A model generated the notes under the pieces. The model worked only from the letters and a program-made list of their open reading frames with translations, had not been told where the DNA came from and made no database searches. This document shows, piece after piece, positions 7,518-15,549 of a stretch of DNA of 48,816 nt (positions are counted from its first letter, which is position 1; the number at the start of each line of letters is the position of its first letter). Made by a program: the position numbers and the translations under genes. This DNA comes from Candidatus Saccharimonadota bacterium (GTDB lineage Bacteria > Patescibacteriota > Saccharimonadia > Saccharimonadales > UBA4665). Where the stretch lies: the NCBI GenBank assembly GCA_020427985.1, contig JAGQNR010000006.1, forward strand, positions 1 through 48,816. Reading direction: 5' to 3'.

Positions 7518-7631
7518 ATGAAATACTTCGCATTAAATCAGGGGTTCGGGGTACGGGTTCTGGGTTCGGCGGATCGTCTATACCCTATACCCTTTGCCCT
7601 ATACCCTAAAGTGACCGGAGGGAACGTATAA
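7518..7631 (+). CDS. Possible 37-aa frame across the S19-L22 repeat element
   Basis: ATG 7518 lies one base after the S19 stop, and the frame stays open for 37 codons through both heptamer arrays, ending TAA 7629-7631, which overlaps the L22 ATG as TAATG. No protein family is recognised and the composition is dictated by the repeats. Its likely value is to let ribosomes pass from S19 to L22; a functional peptide is not supported. Confidence 0.35.
   Translation: MKYFALNQGFGVRVLGSADRLYPIPFALYPKVTGGNV
7541..7610 (+). repeat. Heptanucleotide repeat element, G array and C array
   Basis: Four 7-nt units of the form GGGGTTC/GGGTTCT (7541-7568) are followed, after a 14-nt spacer, by four 7-nt units of the form CCCTATA/CCCTTTG (7583-7610). 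The G units meet the usual G-quadruplex pattern (four tracts of three or more G with 3-4-nt loops), and the C units give the same pattern on the other strand. GGG and CCC blocks are in phase and could pair. Confidence 0.85.
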
Positions 7632-8038
7632 TGGCAGTTAAAGCAGAATCAAAAGGTGTACGCCTGAGTCCGCGCAAAGTTGCAGCTGTGGCTGCACTTG
7701 TCCGGGGTCGTACGGTGGCTGATGCGATTGTCATTCTCGAGCACACACCACGCCGTGCAGCGCTGTCGGTACTCAAGACCGTTAAAAGCGCCCAGGCCAA
7801 TGCCGCTCACAACCACAACTACAAGGCAGATACACTCGTTATCACCGAAATCACTGTCAATCACGGTCCACGCATGAAGCGATTCCGCCCAGCAGCGATG
7901 GGACGAGCACTGCCCTACATGAAGCGTTCATCACATATCCGCGTACTCGTCGACGGCGAGCAACGTCCAGCAAAGAAACCAGCCGAAGTTAAATCTACAG
8001 GGGCAAAAAAGCCAACTGCAGTGAAAGGAGCAAAATAA
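7631..8038 (+). CDS. rplV: 50S ribosomal protein L22
   Basis: 135 residues; the first about 110 are the L22 domain (LSPRKVAAVAALVRGRTVADA, and the HITVNHGPRMKRFRPAAMGRA-like loop that lines the exit tunnel near residues 85-100). The remaining C-terminal residues are a Lys/Ala/Pro tail. GGAGG lies 10 nt before the ATG. The stop overlaps the S3 start. Confidence 0.95.
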   Translation: MAVKAESKGVRLSPRKVAAVAALVRGRTVADAIVILEHTPRRAALSVLKTVKSAQANAAHNHNYKADTLVITEITVNHGPRMKRFRPAAMGRALPYMKRSSHIRVLVDGEQRPAKKPAEVKSTGAKKPTAVKGAK

Positions 8039-8664
8039 TGGGTCAGAAAGTTAACCCCATTAGCATGCGCCTACAGGCCAACAAGGACTGGCGAAGCAAG
8101 TGGTTCGTTGGCAAGCGTCAGTACGCTGAGTATCTTGCCCAGGACCTGCGCGTTCGCAAGCTTATCCAGGACAAGTTTGGCTCTCGTGGTGCAATCAATA
8201 AAGTTGATATCGAGCATTCACCCAACCTCGTCACCGTCACTATCGCTACCGCCAAAGCCGGTGTTGTGATTGGACGTGGCGGCCAGGGTGCGCAAGAAAT
8301 CAAAGCCGCTATCGAGAAAGTGTATGGCGTGGCTACTCGTGTCAACATCGAGGAAGTCAAGAAGCCAGACCTTTATGCGAAATTGGTTGGCGAAAATATC
8401 GCTCATCAGCTCGAGCGCCGCATGAGCTTCCGCCGTGCTATCAAGAGCGCAGCCGCTGCTACCATGCGCGCTGGCGCCAAAGGGGTACGTATTGAGGTTG
8501 CCGGACGATTGAACGGTGCCGAAATGAGCCGCCGCGAAAAGGAAGCCCAGGGTTCTGTGCCACTCCACACCATTCGTGCTGATATTGACTTCGCAAGCGT
8601 ACGCGCACAGACCATTGCTGGTGTGATTGGCGTTAAGGTATGGATTTACAAGGGGGAAAAGTAA
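8038..8664 (+). CDS. rpsC: 30S ribosomal protein S3
   Basis: 208 residues: N-terminal MGQKVNPI, a type-II KH domain with the GRGG loop around residues 79-82, and the C-terminal S3 domain ending VWIYKGEK. S3 lines the mRNA entry tunnel. It overlaps L22 by one base (TAATG) and is followed by L16 after one base. Confidence 0.96.
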   Translation: MGQKVNPISMRLQANKDWRSKWFVGKRQYAEYLAQDLRVRKLIQDKFGSRGAINKVDIEHSPNLVTVTIATAKAGVVIGRGGQGAQEIKAAIEKVYGVATRVNIEEVKKPDLYAKLVGENIAHQLERRMSFRRAIKSAAAATMRAGAKGVRIEVAGRLNGAEMSRREKEAQGSVPLHTIRADIDFASVRAQTIAGVIGVKVWIYKGEK

Positions 8665-8665
8665 G

Positions 8666-9079
8666 ATGCTACTCCCTAAACGAACAAAATTCCGCAAGGT
8701 CCGCAAGGGCAAGATTCGCGGCGTTGCCACAGCTGGTAACTACATCGCCTACGGTGAGTATGCACTTCAGGCTCAGGGCAACGAACGTATCACGAGCCGT
8801 CAAATCGAGGCTGCTCGTCAAGCTATGACCCGCTATATCAAGCGTGGTGGTAAGATTTGGATTCGCATATTCCCACACACCCCAGTGACCCGCAAGCCAC
8901 TTGATGTCAAGATGGGCAGTGGTAAGGGATCGCCAGAGTTTTTTGTCGCTAAGGTACGACCAGGTACGATTATGTTTGAAATGCAGGGCGTCCAAGAAGA
9001 AGTTGCTCGCGAAGCCATGCGGCTCGCCAGTCATAAGCTCCCTGTTAAGACCAAATTTGTGGTGAAGGAGGGCGCGTAA
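8666..9079 (+). CDS. rplP: 50S ribosomal protein L16
   Basis: 137 residues, [16 protein letters not shown] at the start and the conserved [12 protein letters not shown] segment in the middle. L16 sits at the A-site side of the central protuberance. ATG 8666 is chosen because it follows the S3 stop directly and matches the L16 N terminus; an in-frame ATG at 8627 would lie inside S3. Confidence 0.96.
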   Translation: MLLPKRTKFRKVRKGKIRGVATAGNYIAYGEYALQAQGNERITSRQIEAARQAMTRYIKRGGKIWIRIFPHTPVTRKPLDVKMGSGKGSPEFFVAKVRPGTIMFEMQGVQEEVAREAMRLASHKLPVKTKFVVKEGA

Positions 9080-9279
9080 TGAAAGTTGCAGATATCCGCA
9101 AGCTCTCAACTAAAGAGCTCGCAATAGAGGTCACTAAGCTAAAAGATGAGATTGCTGAGCTACGTCGACACATCTATATGGGCGACAACCAAAACGTCCG
9201 TGTTGTACGGGGTAAGCGCAAAGATCTCGCCCGCATGCTGACCGTACTAAGTGAAAATCTCGTTAAGGAGGCAAAATAA
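9079..9279 (+). CDS. rpmC: 50S ribosomal protein L29
   Basis: 66 residues, the usual two-helix L29 with the terminal TVLSENL pattern. It is found near the tunnel exit beside L23. One-base TAATG overlaps with L16 and S17 on either side. Confidence 0.93.
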   Translation: MKVADIRKLSTKELAIEVTKLKDEIAELRRHIYMGDNQNVRVVRGKRKDLARMLTVLSENLVKEAK

Positions 9280-9587
9280 TGGCCAAGAGCATTACTGGCG
9301 TGGTCTCCAGCGACAAGACCGATAAGACTATAGTGGTAACCGTCCGCGAAAAAAAGACGCATCCACTCTACCGCAAGCAGTACACCACCACTAAAAAGTT
9401 TATGGCGCACGACGAAAAGAATGAAGCTAAGATGGGTGATACCGTTGTCATCATCGAAACTCGACCAATCAGCCGCCGCAAAAGCTTCACGCTTGACCAT
9501 ATTGTCGAGAAGGCTGGCGTGACCCACACCGAGGCAACACCTGAAGTGCCTGGTGTGTCTGACAAGCCCGCCAAGGAGGACAAGTAG
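9279..9587 (+). CDS. rpsQ: 30S ribosomal protein S17
   Basis: 102 residues: the S17 OB fold ([18 protein letters not shown], then [15 protein letters not shown] and [11 protein letters not shown]) occupies the first about 82 residues, followed by a short acidic/Lys tail that most S17 proteins lack. It is a primary 16S rRNA binder. Confidence 0.95.
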   Translation: MAKSITGVVSSDKTDKTIVVTVREKKTHPLYRKQYTTTKKFMAHDEKNEAKMGDTVVIIETRPISRRKSFTLDHIVEKAGVTHTEATPEVPGVSDKPAKEDK

Positions 9588-9588
9588 T

Positions 9589-9957
9589 ATGGTCCAACAA
9601 GAAACTCGGCTGGTTGTTTGTGACAACAGCGGTGCCAAGGAAATCCTATGCATTCGCGTACTAGGTGGCACGAGGCGTCGCTATGCCAAGGTCGGCGACA
9701 TCATCACCGCTACAGTTAAAGAAGCCAACCCAACCGGCAATGTCAAGAAAAAGAGTGTCGTCCGCGCAGTAGTGGTGCGCACTCAAAAGGAAATTAAGCG
9801 CAAAGATGGCAGCACTATCAAATTTGACGACAATGCAGCCGTCATCATCGGTGACGATAAAAACCCTAAGGCAACGCGTATATTTGGACCAGTGCCACGC
9901 GAGCTGCGCGATATGGGCTACGCTAAGATTATTAGCTTGGCGCCGGAGGTACTTTAA
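9589..9957 (+). CDS. rplN: 50S ribosomal protein L14
   Basis: 122 residues, exactly the family length, with the [13 protein letters not shown] start and the [10 protein letters not shown] segment. L14 forms part of bridge B8 and the binding site for several GTPases. ATG 9589 directly follows the S17 stop; an upstream in-frame start at 9553 would overlap S17 without homology. Confidence 0.96.
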   Translation: MVQQETRLVVCDNSGAKEILCIRVLGGTRRRYAKVGDIITATVKEANPTGNVKKKSVVRAVVVRTQKEIKRKDGSTIKFDDNAAVIIGDDKNPKATRIFGPVPRELRDMGYAKIISLAPEVL

Positions 9958-10370
9958 TGAATACTAAGCAAACCAGCAACAAACTCTTCAAAATTCGTCT
10001 TAAGAAAGGCGACCTTGTACAGGTGCTTTCTGGCAAATACAAGGGCAAACAAGGCAAGATTGTGGCGACACATGCGTCCGACAATAAAGTGACCGTCGAA
10101 GGCATTAATATTGTCAAAAAGCACATGAAGCCCAATCGTACGCACCCACAGGGCGGTATCGTTGAGATTACGAAGCCAATTTGGGTAAGCAAGGTCGCTG
10201 TGGTTGACCCAAGCGCAAAAAAACCAACCCGTGTTGGTTACCAGCTCAATAAGGATGGTAGCAAGACACGTGTCTACAAATCATCTGGCAAAGAGATTAA
10301 GATAGAAGCCCCTACAAAAGTAACCGCTAAGAGTAAAGATAAAAGCGAGAAAGGTACAAAGGTACTCTAA
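9957..10370 (+). CDS. rplX: 50S ribosomal protein L24
   Basis: 137 residues with the KOW motif (GDLVQVLSGKYKGKQGKI, residues about 19-36) and the HPQGGI stretch. An assembly-initiator protein for the large subunit. The C-terminal about 30 residues are a Lys/Ser/Thr-rich extension. One-base overlap with L14 and with L5. Confidence 0.95.
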   Translation: MNTKQTSNKLFKIRLKKGDLVQVLSGKYKGKQGKIVATHASDNKVTVEGINIVKKHMKPNRTHPQGGIVEITKPIWVSKVAVVDPSAKKPTRVGYQLNKDGSKTRVYKSSGKEIKIEAPTKVTAKSKDKSEKGTKVL

Positions 10371-10951
10371 TGGCCGAAGCAACCAAAAAAGCTCCCAAGT
10401 ACGTCGCTCGTCTCAAGGCTGACTACGAGGGTAAGTATGTCAAAGAGCTCCAAAAGGAGTTAGAGCTTGCAAATGTGCACCAGGTGCCAGTATTGCAGAA
10501 GATTGTCGTTAATGTTGGGCTTGGCAAAGCCAAAGACGACAAAAAGACTATTGAAGCTGCCAAGAACACCTTGCGCAAAATTACTGGCCAAGAGCCAGTT
10601 GAAACGGTCGCCAAAAACTCTATCGCCGGCTTCAAGCTACGTGAGGGTAACATGATTGGCCTCAAGCTAACATTGCGTGGTGAGCGTATGTATGAATTTA
10701 TGGACCGCCTGATTAACATCGTGTTGCCACGTCTCCGTGACTTCCGCGGTGTCAGTGGTAAGGCGTTTGACAAGCAAGGCAACTATAGCCTTGGTCTGAC
10801 CGACCAGAGCGTGTTCCCTGAGCTGACGTTTGAAGAAACCACCACGCCACACGGCATGCAGTTTGTGTTTGTCGTCAAGACCGAGGACAAGGCACATGCC
10901 AAGGCGCTGCTCGAGAAATTTGGAATGCCGTTTGAAAAGGAGGGCAAATAA
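10370..10951 (+). CDS. rplE: 50S ribosomal protein L5
   Basis: 193 residues with the conserved [11 protein letters not shown] near the N terminus, the RNA-binding [13 protein letters not shown] and the C-terminal [16 protein letters not shown]5 binds 5S rRNA. It has about 10 extra N-terminal residues compared with the family. Confidence 0.96.
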   Translation: MAEATKKAPKYVARLKADYEGKYVKELQKELELANVHQVPVLQKIVVNVGLGKAKDDKKTIEAAKNTLRKITGQEPVETVAKNSIAGFKLREGNMIGLKLTLRGERMYEFMDRLINIVLPRLRDFRGVSGKAFDKQGNYSLGLTDQSVFPELTFEETTTPHGMQFVFVVKTEDKAHAKALLEKFGMPFEKEGK

Positions 10952-10952
10952 T

Positions 10953-11222
10953 ATGGCAAAGAAATCCATGCTCGCCCGCGATGCAAAACGGGCAAAAATG
11001 ATTGACAAATACGCCGCAAAGCGCAAAGAGCTCAAAGAGCTCGGTGACTTTGACGCACTGGCTAAACTGCCACGCAACAGCTCACCAACTCGTCGCAAGA
11101 ACCGTTGTGTCGTGACCGGGCGTCCACACGGCTACATGCGACAGTTTGGGCTCAGCCGTATACAGTTCCGAGAAGAAGCAAGCAAGGGTAACATCCCTGG
11201 TGTAACGAAAGCGAGTTGGTAA
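10953..11222 (+). CDS. rpsN: 30S ribosomal protein S14, zinc-free form
   Basis: 89 residues. The C-terminal half has [18 protein letters not shown], where zinc-binding S14 would have two CxxC pairs; only one cysteine is present, so this is the C-minus form. ATG 10953 lies one base after the L5 stop and fits MAKKSMLAR; longer in-frame starts would overlap L5. Confidence 0.95.
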   Translation: MAKKSMLARDAKRAKMIDKYAAKRKELKELGDFDALAKLPRNSSPTRRKNRCVVTGRPHGYMRQFGLSRIQFREEASKGNIPGVTKASW

Positions 11223-11223
11223 T

Positions 11224-11625
11224 ATGAGCGTGACTACTACCGATCCTATCGCCGACATGCTGACCCGCATCCGCAACGCTATCGCTGTCGGTAAAAACGA
11301 GGTTTCATTGCCTCACAGTAAAGCTAAAGAGCATGTAGCCATCAGCCTGCGCAACAACGGCTTTTTGCACGATGTTCGTGTGGCTGACCTAAGTGTTGGC
11401 AAGCAGTTGACCATCGTCATCAATCTCGAGGGCGAGAACGCTCACATTACCGAGATTAAGCGCCTGAGTAAGCCTGGCCGCCGTGCCTATACCAATGCCC
11501 GCGAAATCCCAACAGTTAAAAGCGGACGTGGTGTGCTCATCATCAGCACTAGCAAGGGCTTGATGACTGGCGCTGAAGCAAAACAACAAGGAGTTGGCGG
11601 CGAGCTAATCTGCCAAGTGTATTAA
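11224..11625 (+). CDS. rpsH: 30S ribosomal protein S8
   Basis: 133 residues: DPIADMLTRIRNA at the N terminus and the terminal STSKGLMTGAEAKQQGVGGELIC pattern. S8 binds the central domain of 16S rRNA and in other bacteria represses its operon. It is followed by a normal-looking GAAAGGAG site that is then separated from L6 by a repeat element. Confidence 0.96.
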   Translation: MSVTTTDPIADMLTRIRNAIAVGKNEVSLPHSKAKEHVAISLRNNGFLHDVRVADLSVGKQLTIVINLEGENAHITEIKRLSKPGRRAYTNAREIPTVKSGRGVLIISTSKGLMTGAEAKQQGVGGELICQVY

Positions 11626-11640
11626 TAAGAACGAAAGGAG

Positions 11641-11710
11641 AGATAAGAGATAAGAGATAAGAGATAAGATAAATACTTCTTAACTCCTAACTCCTAACTC
11701 CTAACTCTAA
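11641..11710 (+). repeat. Heptanucleotide repeat element between S8 and L6
   Basis: Four exact copies of AGATAAG (11641-11668), a 12-nt spacer, then four copies of TAACTCC/T (11681-11708). Aligned antiparallel, about five of every seven positions can pair. The array sits between a GAAAGGAG site (11633-11640) and the L6 ATG (11717), so folding would bring the two together. All frames contain stops. Confidence 0.9.
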
Positions 11711-11716
11711 ACAACT

Positions 11717-12256
11717 ATGAGTCGAGTAGGAAAACTACCCATTCAGATACCCAGCGGTGTGACAATCACTGTCGACTCAGACACAATCAAAGTGTCTGGG
11801 GCCAAGGGCAATCTGGAGACCCCTCAACTAGAGGGAATAACTGTAAAAATCGAGGATGGTGTACTTACCGTCACTCGTGCCAATGACGAACCCAAAATTC
11901 GGGCTGCCCACGGCCTTATCCGCGCCCTCATCAACAATATGGTGACTGGTGTTACCCAAGGCTTTAGTAAGCAGCTAGAACTCAATGGTGTTGGTTACCG
12001 CGTGGCGATGCAGGGCACTGACCTCAAACTCAACATTGGCTTTAGCCACGACGTTATCTACAAAGTACCAGCGGGCGTACAGGTTGCGGTTGAACAAAAC
12101 AAAATGACAGTGAGCGGTATCGACAAACAGCAGGTGGGCCAAGTCGCCGCCGAGATTCGCGCACTCAAGAAGCCAGAGCCGTACAAGGGCAAGGGCATCA
12201 AATACGTTGACGAACGCATTTTGCGCAAGTCTGGTAAGTCAGGGAAGGACAAATAA
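11717..12256 (+). CDS. rplF: 50S ribosomal protein L6
   Basis: 179 residues, [15 protein letters not shown] at the start and [13 protein letters not shown] near the end, both diagnostic. L6 binds close to the sarcin-ricin loop. No usable Shine-Dalgarno sequence lies within 15 nt of the ATG; the nearest, GAAAGGAG, is about 76 nt upstream, beyond the heptamer hairpin. Confidence 0.96.
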   Translation: MSRVGKLPIQIPSGVTITVDSDTIKVSGAKGNLETPQLEGITVKIEDGVLTVTRANDEPKIRAAHGLIRALINNMVTGVTQGFSKQLELNGVGYRVAMQGTDLKLNIGFSHDVIYKVPAGVQVAVEQNKMTVSGIDKQQVGQVAAEIRALKKPEPYKGKGIKYVDERILRKSGKSGKDK

Positions 12257-12258
12257 TT

Positions 12259-12612
12259 ATGAGCCTTAGCTTAAAACTACAGAATCGTGCTCAGCGCAAA
12301 AACCGCATCCGTGCAACAGTGAGCGGTACGACCGAACGTCCTCGCCTGAGCGTACACATTAGCAATACAAATGTCAGTGCGCAGATTATTGACGATGTAA
12401 CACACAAGACAGTTGCCAGTGTTACTTCTGTTGGCTCCAAGGTCGCCAAGGGTACTTTGACCGAAAAGGCTGCTTGGGTTGGCGCAGAGATTGCCGCCAG
12501 CGCCAAAAAAGCAAAGGTCACAGCAGTAGTATTTGACCGTAGTGGACGTAAGTACCATGGACGTATCAAGGCGCTTGCTGATGCAGCACGCGAGAAAGGA
12601 TTGGAGTTCTAA
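12259..12612 (+). CDS. rplR: 50S ribosomal protein L18
   Basis: 117 residues with the [10 protein letters not shown] segment and the C-terminal [21 protein letters not shown]18 binds 5S rRNA together with L5. It follows L6 by two bases. Confidence 0.95.
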   Translation: MSLSLKLQNRAQRKNRIRATVSGTTERPRLSVHISNTNVSAQIIDDVTHKTVASVTSVGSKVAKGTLTEKAAWVGAEIAASAKKAKVTAVVFDRSGRKYHGRIKALADAAREKGLEF

Positions 12613-12613
12613 T

Positions 12614-13354
12614 ATGGCCGAAGAAGCAATCAAACAAGCTGCTGCTGAAGTCGCAGCACAAACCCAGGCTCCAGCCCGAGGTCCTCGTGGCCAAGGTGGC
12701 CAGGGGCGAGACGGCGGTCGTGGCCCTCGCGGTCCACGCCGAGATAACCGCAATCAGCAGCCACCCGAAGAAAAACAATTTGACGAACGTGTCGTGCACA
12801 TTGACCGAGTTGCCCGCGTTGTTAAGGGCGGTCGACGCTTCCGTTTCCGTGCACTCGTCGTCGTTGGTGACCGTAAGGGTAAGGTCGGTATCGGCCTGGC
12901 TAAGGGTGCCGATGTAACCGCTGCCGTTGCCAAGGCAACTGACGTTGCCAAAAAGCAAATGGTTAAGGTAACACTATACAAAGGTACCTTGCCGCACGAA
13001 GCCGAGGCCAAAGTGAGTGGTGCCCGTATTCTCATTATGCCCGCTGCGCCCGGTACCGGCTTGATTGCAGGTGGCGTTGTGCGCACCGTGCTCGAGGTAG
13101 CTGGTGTGAGCAATGCACTGAGCAAGTCTCTTGGCAGTAACAACAAGGCCAATATCGCTTACGCAACCATTGCCGCGCTGACCTCACTAGAGCCGGCTAA
13201 AAACTGGGTGACCTCTAAGCACAAGGCTGCGACAGCAACCCAAAAATCAGCCGAGAGCAAAGTCGAGGCTAAAACTGCCCCTGTTAAAAAGACATCCGCA
13301 GCGAAACCTGCTACAAAGAAAGCTGCGCCTAAGACCAAGAAGGAGGCGAAATAA
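12614..13354 (+). CDS. rpsE: 30S ribosomal protein S5 with N- and C-terminal extensions
   Basis: 246 residues, about 80 more than usual. The S5 double-stranded-RNA-binding and C-terminal domains lie at about residues 55-195 (DRVARVVKGGRRFRF, then MPAAPGTGLIAGGVVR). The N-terminal about 50 residues are rich in Arg-Gly and Gln, resembling an RGG-type RNA-binding tail; the last about 50 are Lys/Ala-rich. ATG 12614 follows the L18 stop directly. In most bacteria L30 comes next, but here L15 starts at the S5 stop. Confidence 0.95.
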   Translation: MAEEAIKQAAAEVAAQTQAPARGPRGQGGQGRDGGRGPRGPRRDNRNQQPPEEKQFDERVVHIDRVARVVKGGRRFRFRALVVVGDRKGKVGIGLAKGADVTAAVAKATDVAKKQMVKVTLYKGTLPHEAEAKVSGARILIMPAAPGTGLIAGGVVRTVLEVAGVSNALSKSLGSNNKANIAYATIAALTSLEPAKNWVTSKHKAATATQKSAESKVEAKTAPVKKTSAAKPATKKAAPKTKKEAK

Positions 13355-13821
13355 TGAAATATCATGAACTAACCTCAACTGACAAAAAAACAAGTAAGCG
13401 TGTTGGCCGCGGTATTGCCGCCGGTCGCGGTAAAACTGCCGGCCGTGGCACCAAGGGCCAGGGCGCCCGTACCGGGTTCAAGAAAAAGCCAGGCTTTGAA
13501 GGTGGCCAAAACCCTCTCATGCAGCGTCTGCCTAAAATGCGCGGCTTCCGTAGCTTTGCGGTCAAAGCCGAAAACGTCTACACCGACCAACTGGCAGACT
13601 TGGGCACCAAAGTTGACAACAAAGTTGTTGCCGAAGCTGGTTTGACTTCAAGCGAGTTTGTTAAAGTTAAGCTATTGCACCGTGGTGCGGTAAGCAAAAA
13701 AGTCTCGGTTGAGCTTCAGGGTATTAGTGCCAAGGCACTCGATGTACTTCAGGAGGCGGGTGGCACTTTTACGCAAACACCTCGTGTTAAGAGACAGTCG
13801 ACCAAGAAATCAACCAAATAA
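13354..13821 (+). CDS. rplO: 50S ribosomal protein L15
   Basis: 155 residues with the glycine/arginine-rich N-terminal part (GRGIAAGRGKTAGRGTKGQ) and FEGGQNPLMQRLPKMRGF. It overlaps the S5 stop by one base (TAATG). It is the last gene of this transcript block, followed by a 17-bp palindrome. The absence of rpmD (L30) before it is usual in this radiation. Confidence 0.95.
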   Translation: MKYHELTSTDKKTSKRVGRGIAAGRGKTAGRGTKGQGARTGFKKKPGFEGGQNPLMQRLPKMRGFRSFAVKAENVYTDQLADLGTKVDNKVVAEAGLTSSEFVKVKLLHRGAVSKKVSVELQGISAKALDVLQEAGGTFTQTPRVKRQSTKKSTK

Positions 13822-13834
13822 AGTGCTTCCTACA

Positions 13835-13874
13835 TACTATTATCCACACCTTATGACAGGTGTGGATAATAGTA
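13835..13874 (+). promoter_or_regulatory. 17-bp palindrome made of two DnaA boxes
   Basis: Bases 13835-13851 pair perfectly with 13858-13874 around TATGAC. Inside are TTATCCACA (13840-13848) and its exact reverse complement (13861-13869), the consensus DnaA box. No T-tract follows, so it is a weak candidate for a terminator. It ends 2 bases before the -35 box of the next gene, where an operator would lie. Confidence 0.7.
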
Positions 13875-13876
13875 TA

Positions 13877-13905
13877 GTGACAAAAAGCAAAGAATGTGCT
13901 ATAAT
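13877..13905 (+). promoter_or_regulatory. Leaderless promoter of gene 13914
   Basis: GTGACA (13877-13882), 17-nt spacer, TATAAT (13900-13905); the ATG at 13914 is 8 nt downstream. Confidence 0.8.
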
Positions 13906-13913
13906 AAATAAAT

Positions 13914-14537
13914 ATGTCTGAATACATCTATAAAAAATCAGGGTTCCCTATTACTATTCATAATGCTGATACTCAGTTTTGGGCCGATATGCATACTATT
14001 AATACTTTTGGGACCAAAGCTCTTTCGGAGGCTGAAGCAAGTCATATTGCCGAAGACAGGCTAGCTACGAGAAACAAAGTCTTACCAGGCGTTATTGGTG
14101 AATACGCTATGATTGAAGGACTTAACTGGGAACCGCGACGTCCGCGAGCCTATGCCATCATGGCGCATGACTACCAAAATGGAATGCGAGATTTAGTCTA
14201 TGTTGGCTGTGACGGGCTAGAGTTCGCCAAATCAGGTAATCTATTTGGGAAAAAATCGCTTAGGGAACAGCTGGCAGTGCAAGAGTCGGGTCAAACATAT
14301 GGCCTACACCGGGACAACTGGCAACTAGCCATAGGCGGAAGGATAGAACCGCTCAGATATGCAAATGAACAGCGATTGGGTATGGTGGTCGGATTTGAGG
14401 CTGAATGTCTCTACCCAATTGGTTCGACCAAGGATAGCGCCATGCATTGGGGTGTGGTTCCAGGAGAAACGTTTGAATCAGCGGCTCGTACAATCTATGT
14501 TGCCAATCACCCTGCTCGTCTTGGTCTACTAGAATAG
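13914..14537 (+). CDS. Hypothetical protein, 207 aa
   Basis: A soluble protein with no signal peptide, membrane span or recognised domain; the middle has many Trp/Tyr/His residues. Its own consensus promoter and the DnaA-box palindrome separate it from the ribosomal genes, so it is an insertion between L15 and SecY with independent control. Confidence 0.72.
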   Translation: MSEYIYKKSGFPITIHNADTQFWADMHTINTFGTKALSEAEASHIAEDRLATRNKVLPGVIGEYAMIEGLNWEPRRPRAYAIMAHDYQNGMRDLVYVGCDGLEFAKSGNLFGKKSLREQLAVQESGQTYGLHRDNWQLAIGGRIEPLRYANEQRLGMVVGFEAECLYPIGSTKDSAMHWGVVPGETFESAARTIYVANHPARLGLLE

Positions 14538-14570
14538 CATTACGACCTTGTGCTAAACACAAATTATGGT

Positions 14571-15503
14571 ATGAAAAAACAAAAATGGCTTTGGGTAGCT
14601 CTATTTGTGATGCTGGCCTCCGCACCCAATGCGCTGCTGCTTAAGACTGTCTTAGGCACGACTCATCCACTGTTCATTAACGCCCTTCGTTTTGGATTAG
14701 CAGGGCTGATTCTGCTGCCTTACATACTTACCAGCATCTATGGATTAAAAAAAGCCGGTAAATGGTTGTTACAAGGCACCGCAGCACTTGTAGTAGCTAC
14801 GGTGGCATATGTTTATTCGCTTGAATTTGCGCCGGCCAGCTATGTGTCGCTATTTGCTCTACTGTCTCCAATCATAATGGTGTTGTTTGCACAGCGACTT
14901 CTAAAAGAGCGAATTGCTACCAGAGCGTATGCGGGCATTACCCTCGCTGCTGGAGGTGCCGGCTTAATGTGTTTACTGCCCTTTATTAGTACCACCAAAG
15001 AAATGCAATTTTATCCAGTAGCTACGGCGCTGTGCATTGTGTCGGTCATGGCGTTTCCTTTTTCGATAATCCGATTTAAGCAAGTACATCAGAAGTTCCG
15101 TGTGCCCTTGCCGGCCATAGTGGGGTTTTCAAGCATGGCAGTCGCAGGCGTAAGCCTGGTAAGCTGGCTTATTACCACCGACGGTTCTGTGCCGAGTATT
15201 GGTTTGACTGATGGGCTGATTATTGGGTACGCGGGCGGCATGGTTCTTGGGGTTTGGCGTATTTTGATGCTGCGAAGCTATGATTTTGTTTCGACACCCG
15301 TGCTAGGGATACTTACTTATCTAGAAGCATTTGTGGCTATTTTGTTGGCAGTCATGCTGTTGCACGAAAAACTCACATGGTACATGTGGGCAGGAGGGGT
15401 ACTCATAGTGCTGGGTGTGTTTGTAGTTGAGTATCATAAATATTCGCGCAAACATTCTAGCCCGCTGGTTATACCACACAAGATTTTGCAGCTCATGAAG
15501 TGA
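14571..15503 (+). CDS. EamA-family (drug/metabolite transporter) membrane protein
   Basis: 310 residues with about ten hydrophobic segments arranged as two five-helix EamA repeats; the first repeat contains the family pattern ANPLLLK-like (SAPNALLLKTVLG) and HPLFINALRF, and the second ends with a helix carrying LGVFVVEYHK. These transporters move small metabolites across the cytoplasmic membrane; the substrate cannot be told. ATG 14571 is preferred to the GTG at 14550 because the protein then starts directly before the first helix and a TAAACA box lies at 14554-14559. It sits between gene 13914 and SecY. Confidence 0.82.
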   Translation: MKKQKWLWVALFVMLASAPNALLLKTVLGTTHPLFINALRFGLAGLILLPYILTSIYGLKKAGKWLLQGTAALVVATVAYVYSLEFAPASYVSLFALLSPIIMVLFAQRLLKERIATRAYAGITLAAGGAGLMCLLPFISTTKEMQFYPVATALCIVSVMAFPFSIIRFKQVHQKFRVPLPAIVGFSSMAVAGVSLVSWLITTDGSVPSIGLTDGLIIGYAGGMVLGVWRILMLRSYDFVSTPVLGILTYLEAFVAILLAVMLLHEKLTWYMWAGGVLIVLGVFVVEYHKYSRKHSSPLVIPHKILQLMK

Positions 15504-15514
15504 GCGTGTATACT
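15486..15514 (+). promoter_or_regulatory. Promoter of secY
   Basis: TTGCAG (15486-15491), 17-nt spacer, TATACT (15509-15514). The leader would be about 29 nt with AAGGAAG (15538-15544) 5 nt before the GTG start. Confidence 0.75.
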
Positions 15515-15549
15515 GTGAGAGAAGTTGAAAAAAAGGTAAGGAAGTACAA

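Noticed and set aside
7541-11710. CRISPR array (tandem repeats)
   Set aside because: Units are 7 nt without spacers and in two complementary blocks; no cas genes in the window.
13835-13874. Replication origin
   Set aside because: Only two DnaA boxes, both in a palindrome, no AT-rich unwinding region, and no dnaA/dnaN genes near; an operator or hairpin is simpler.
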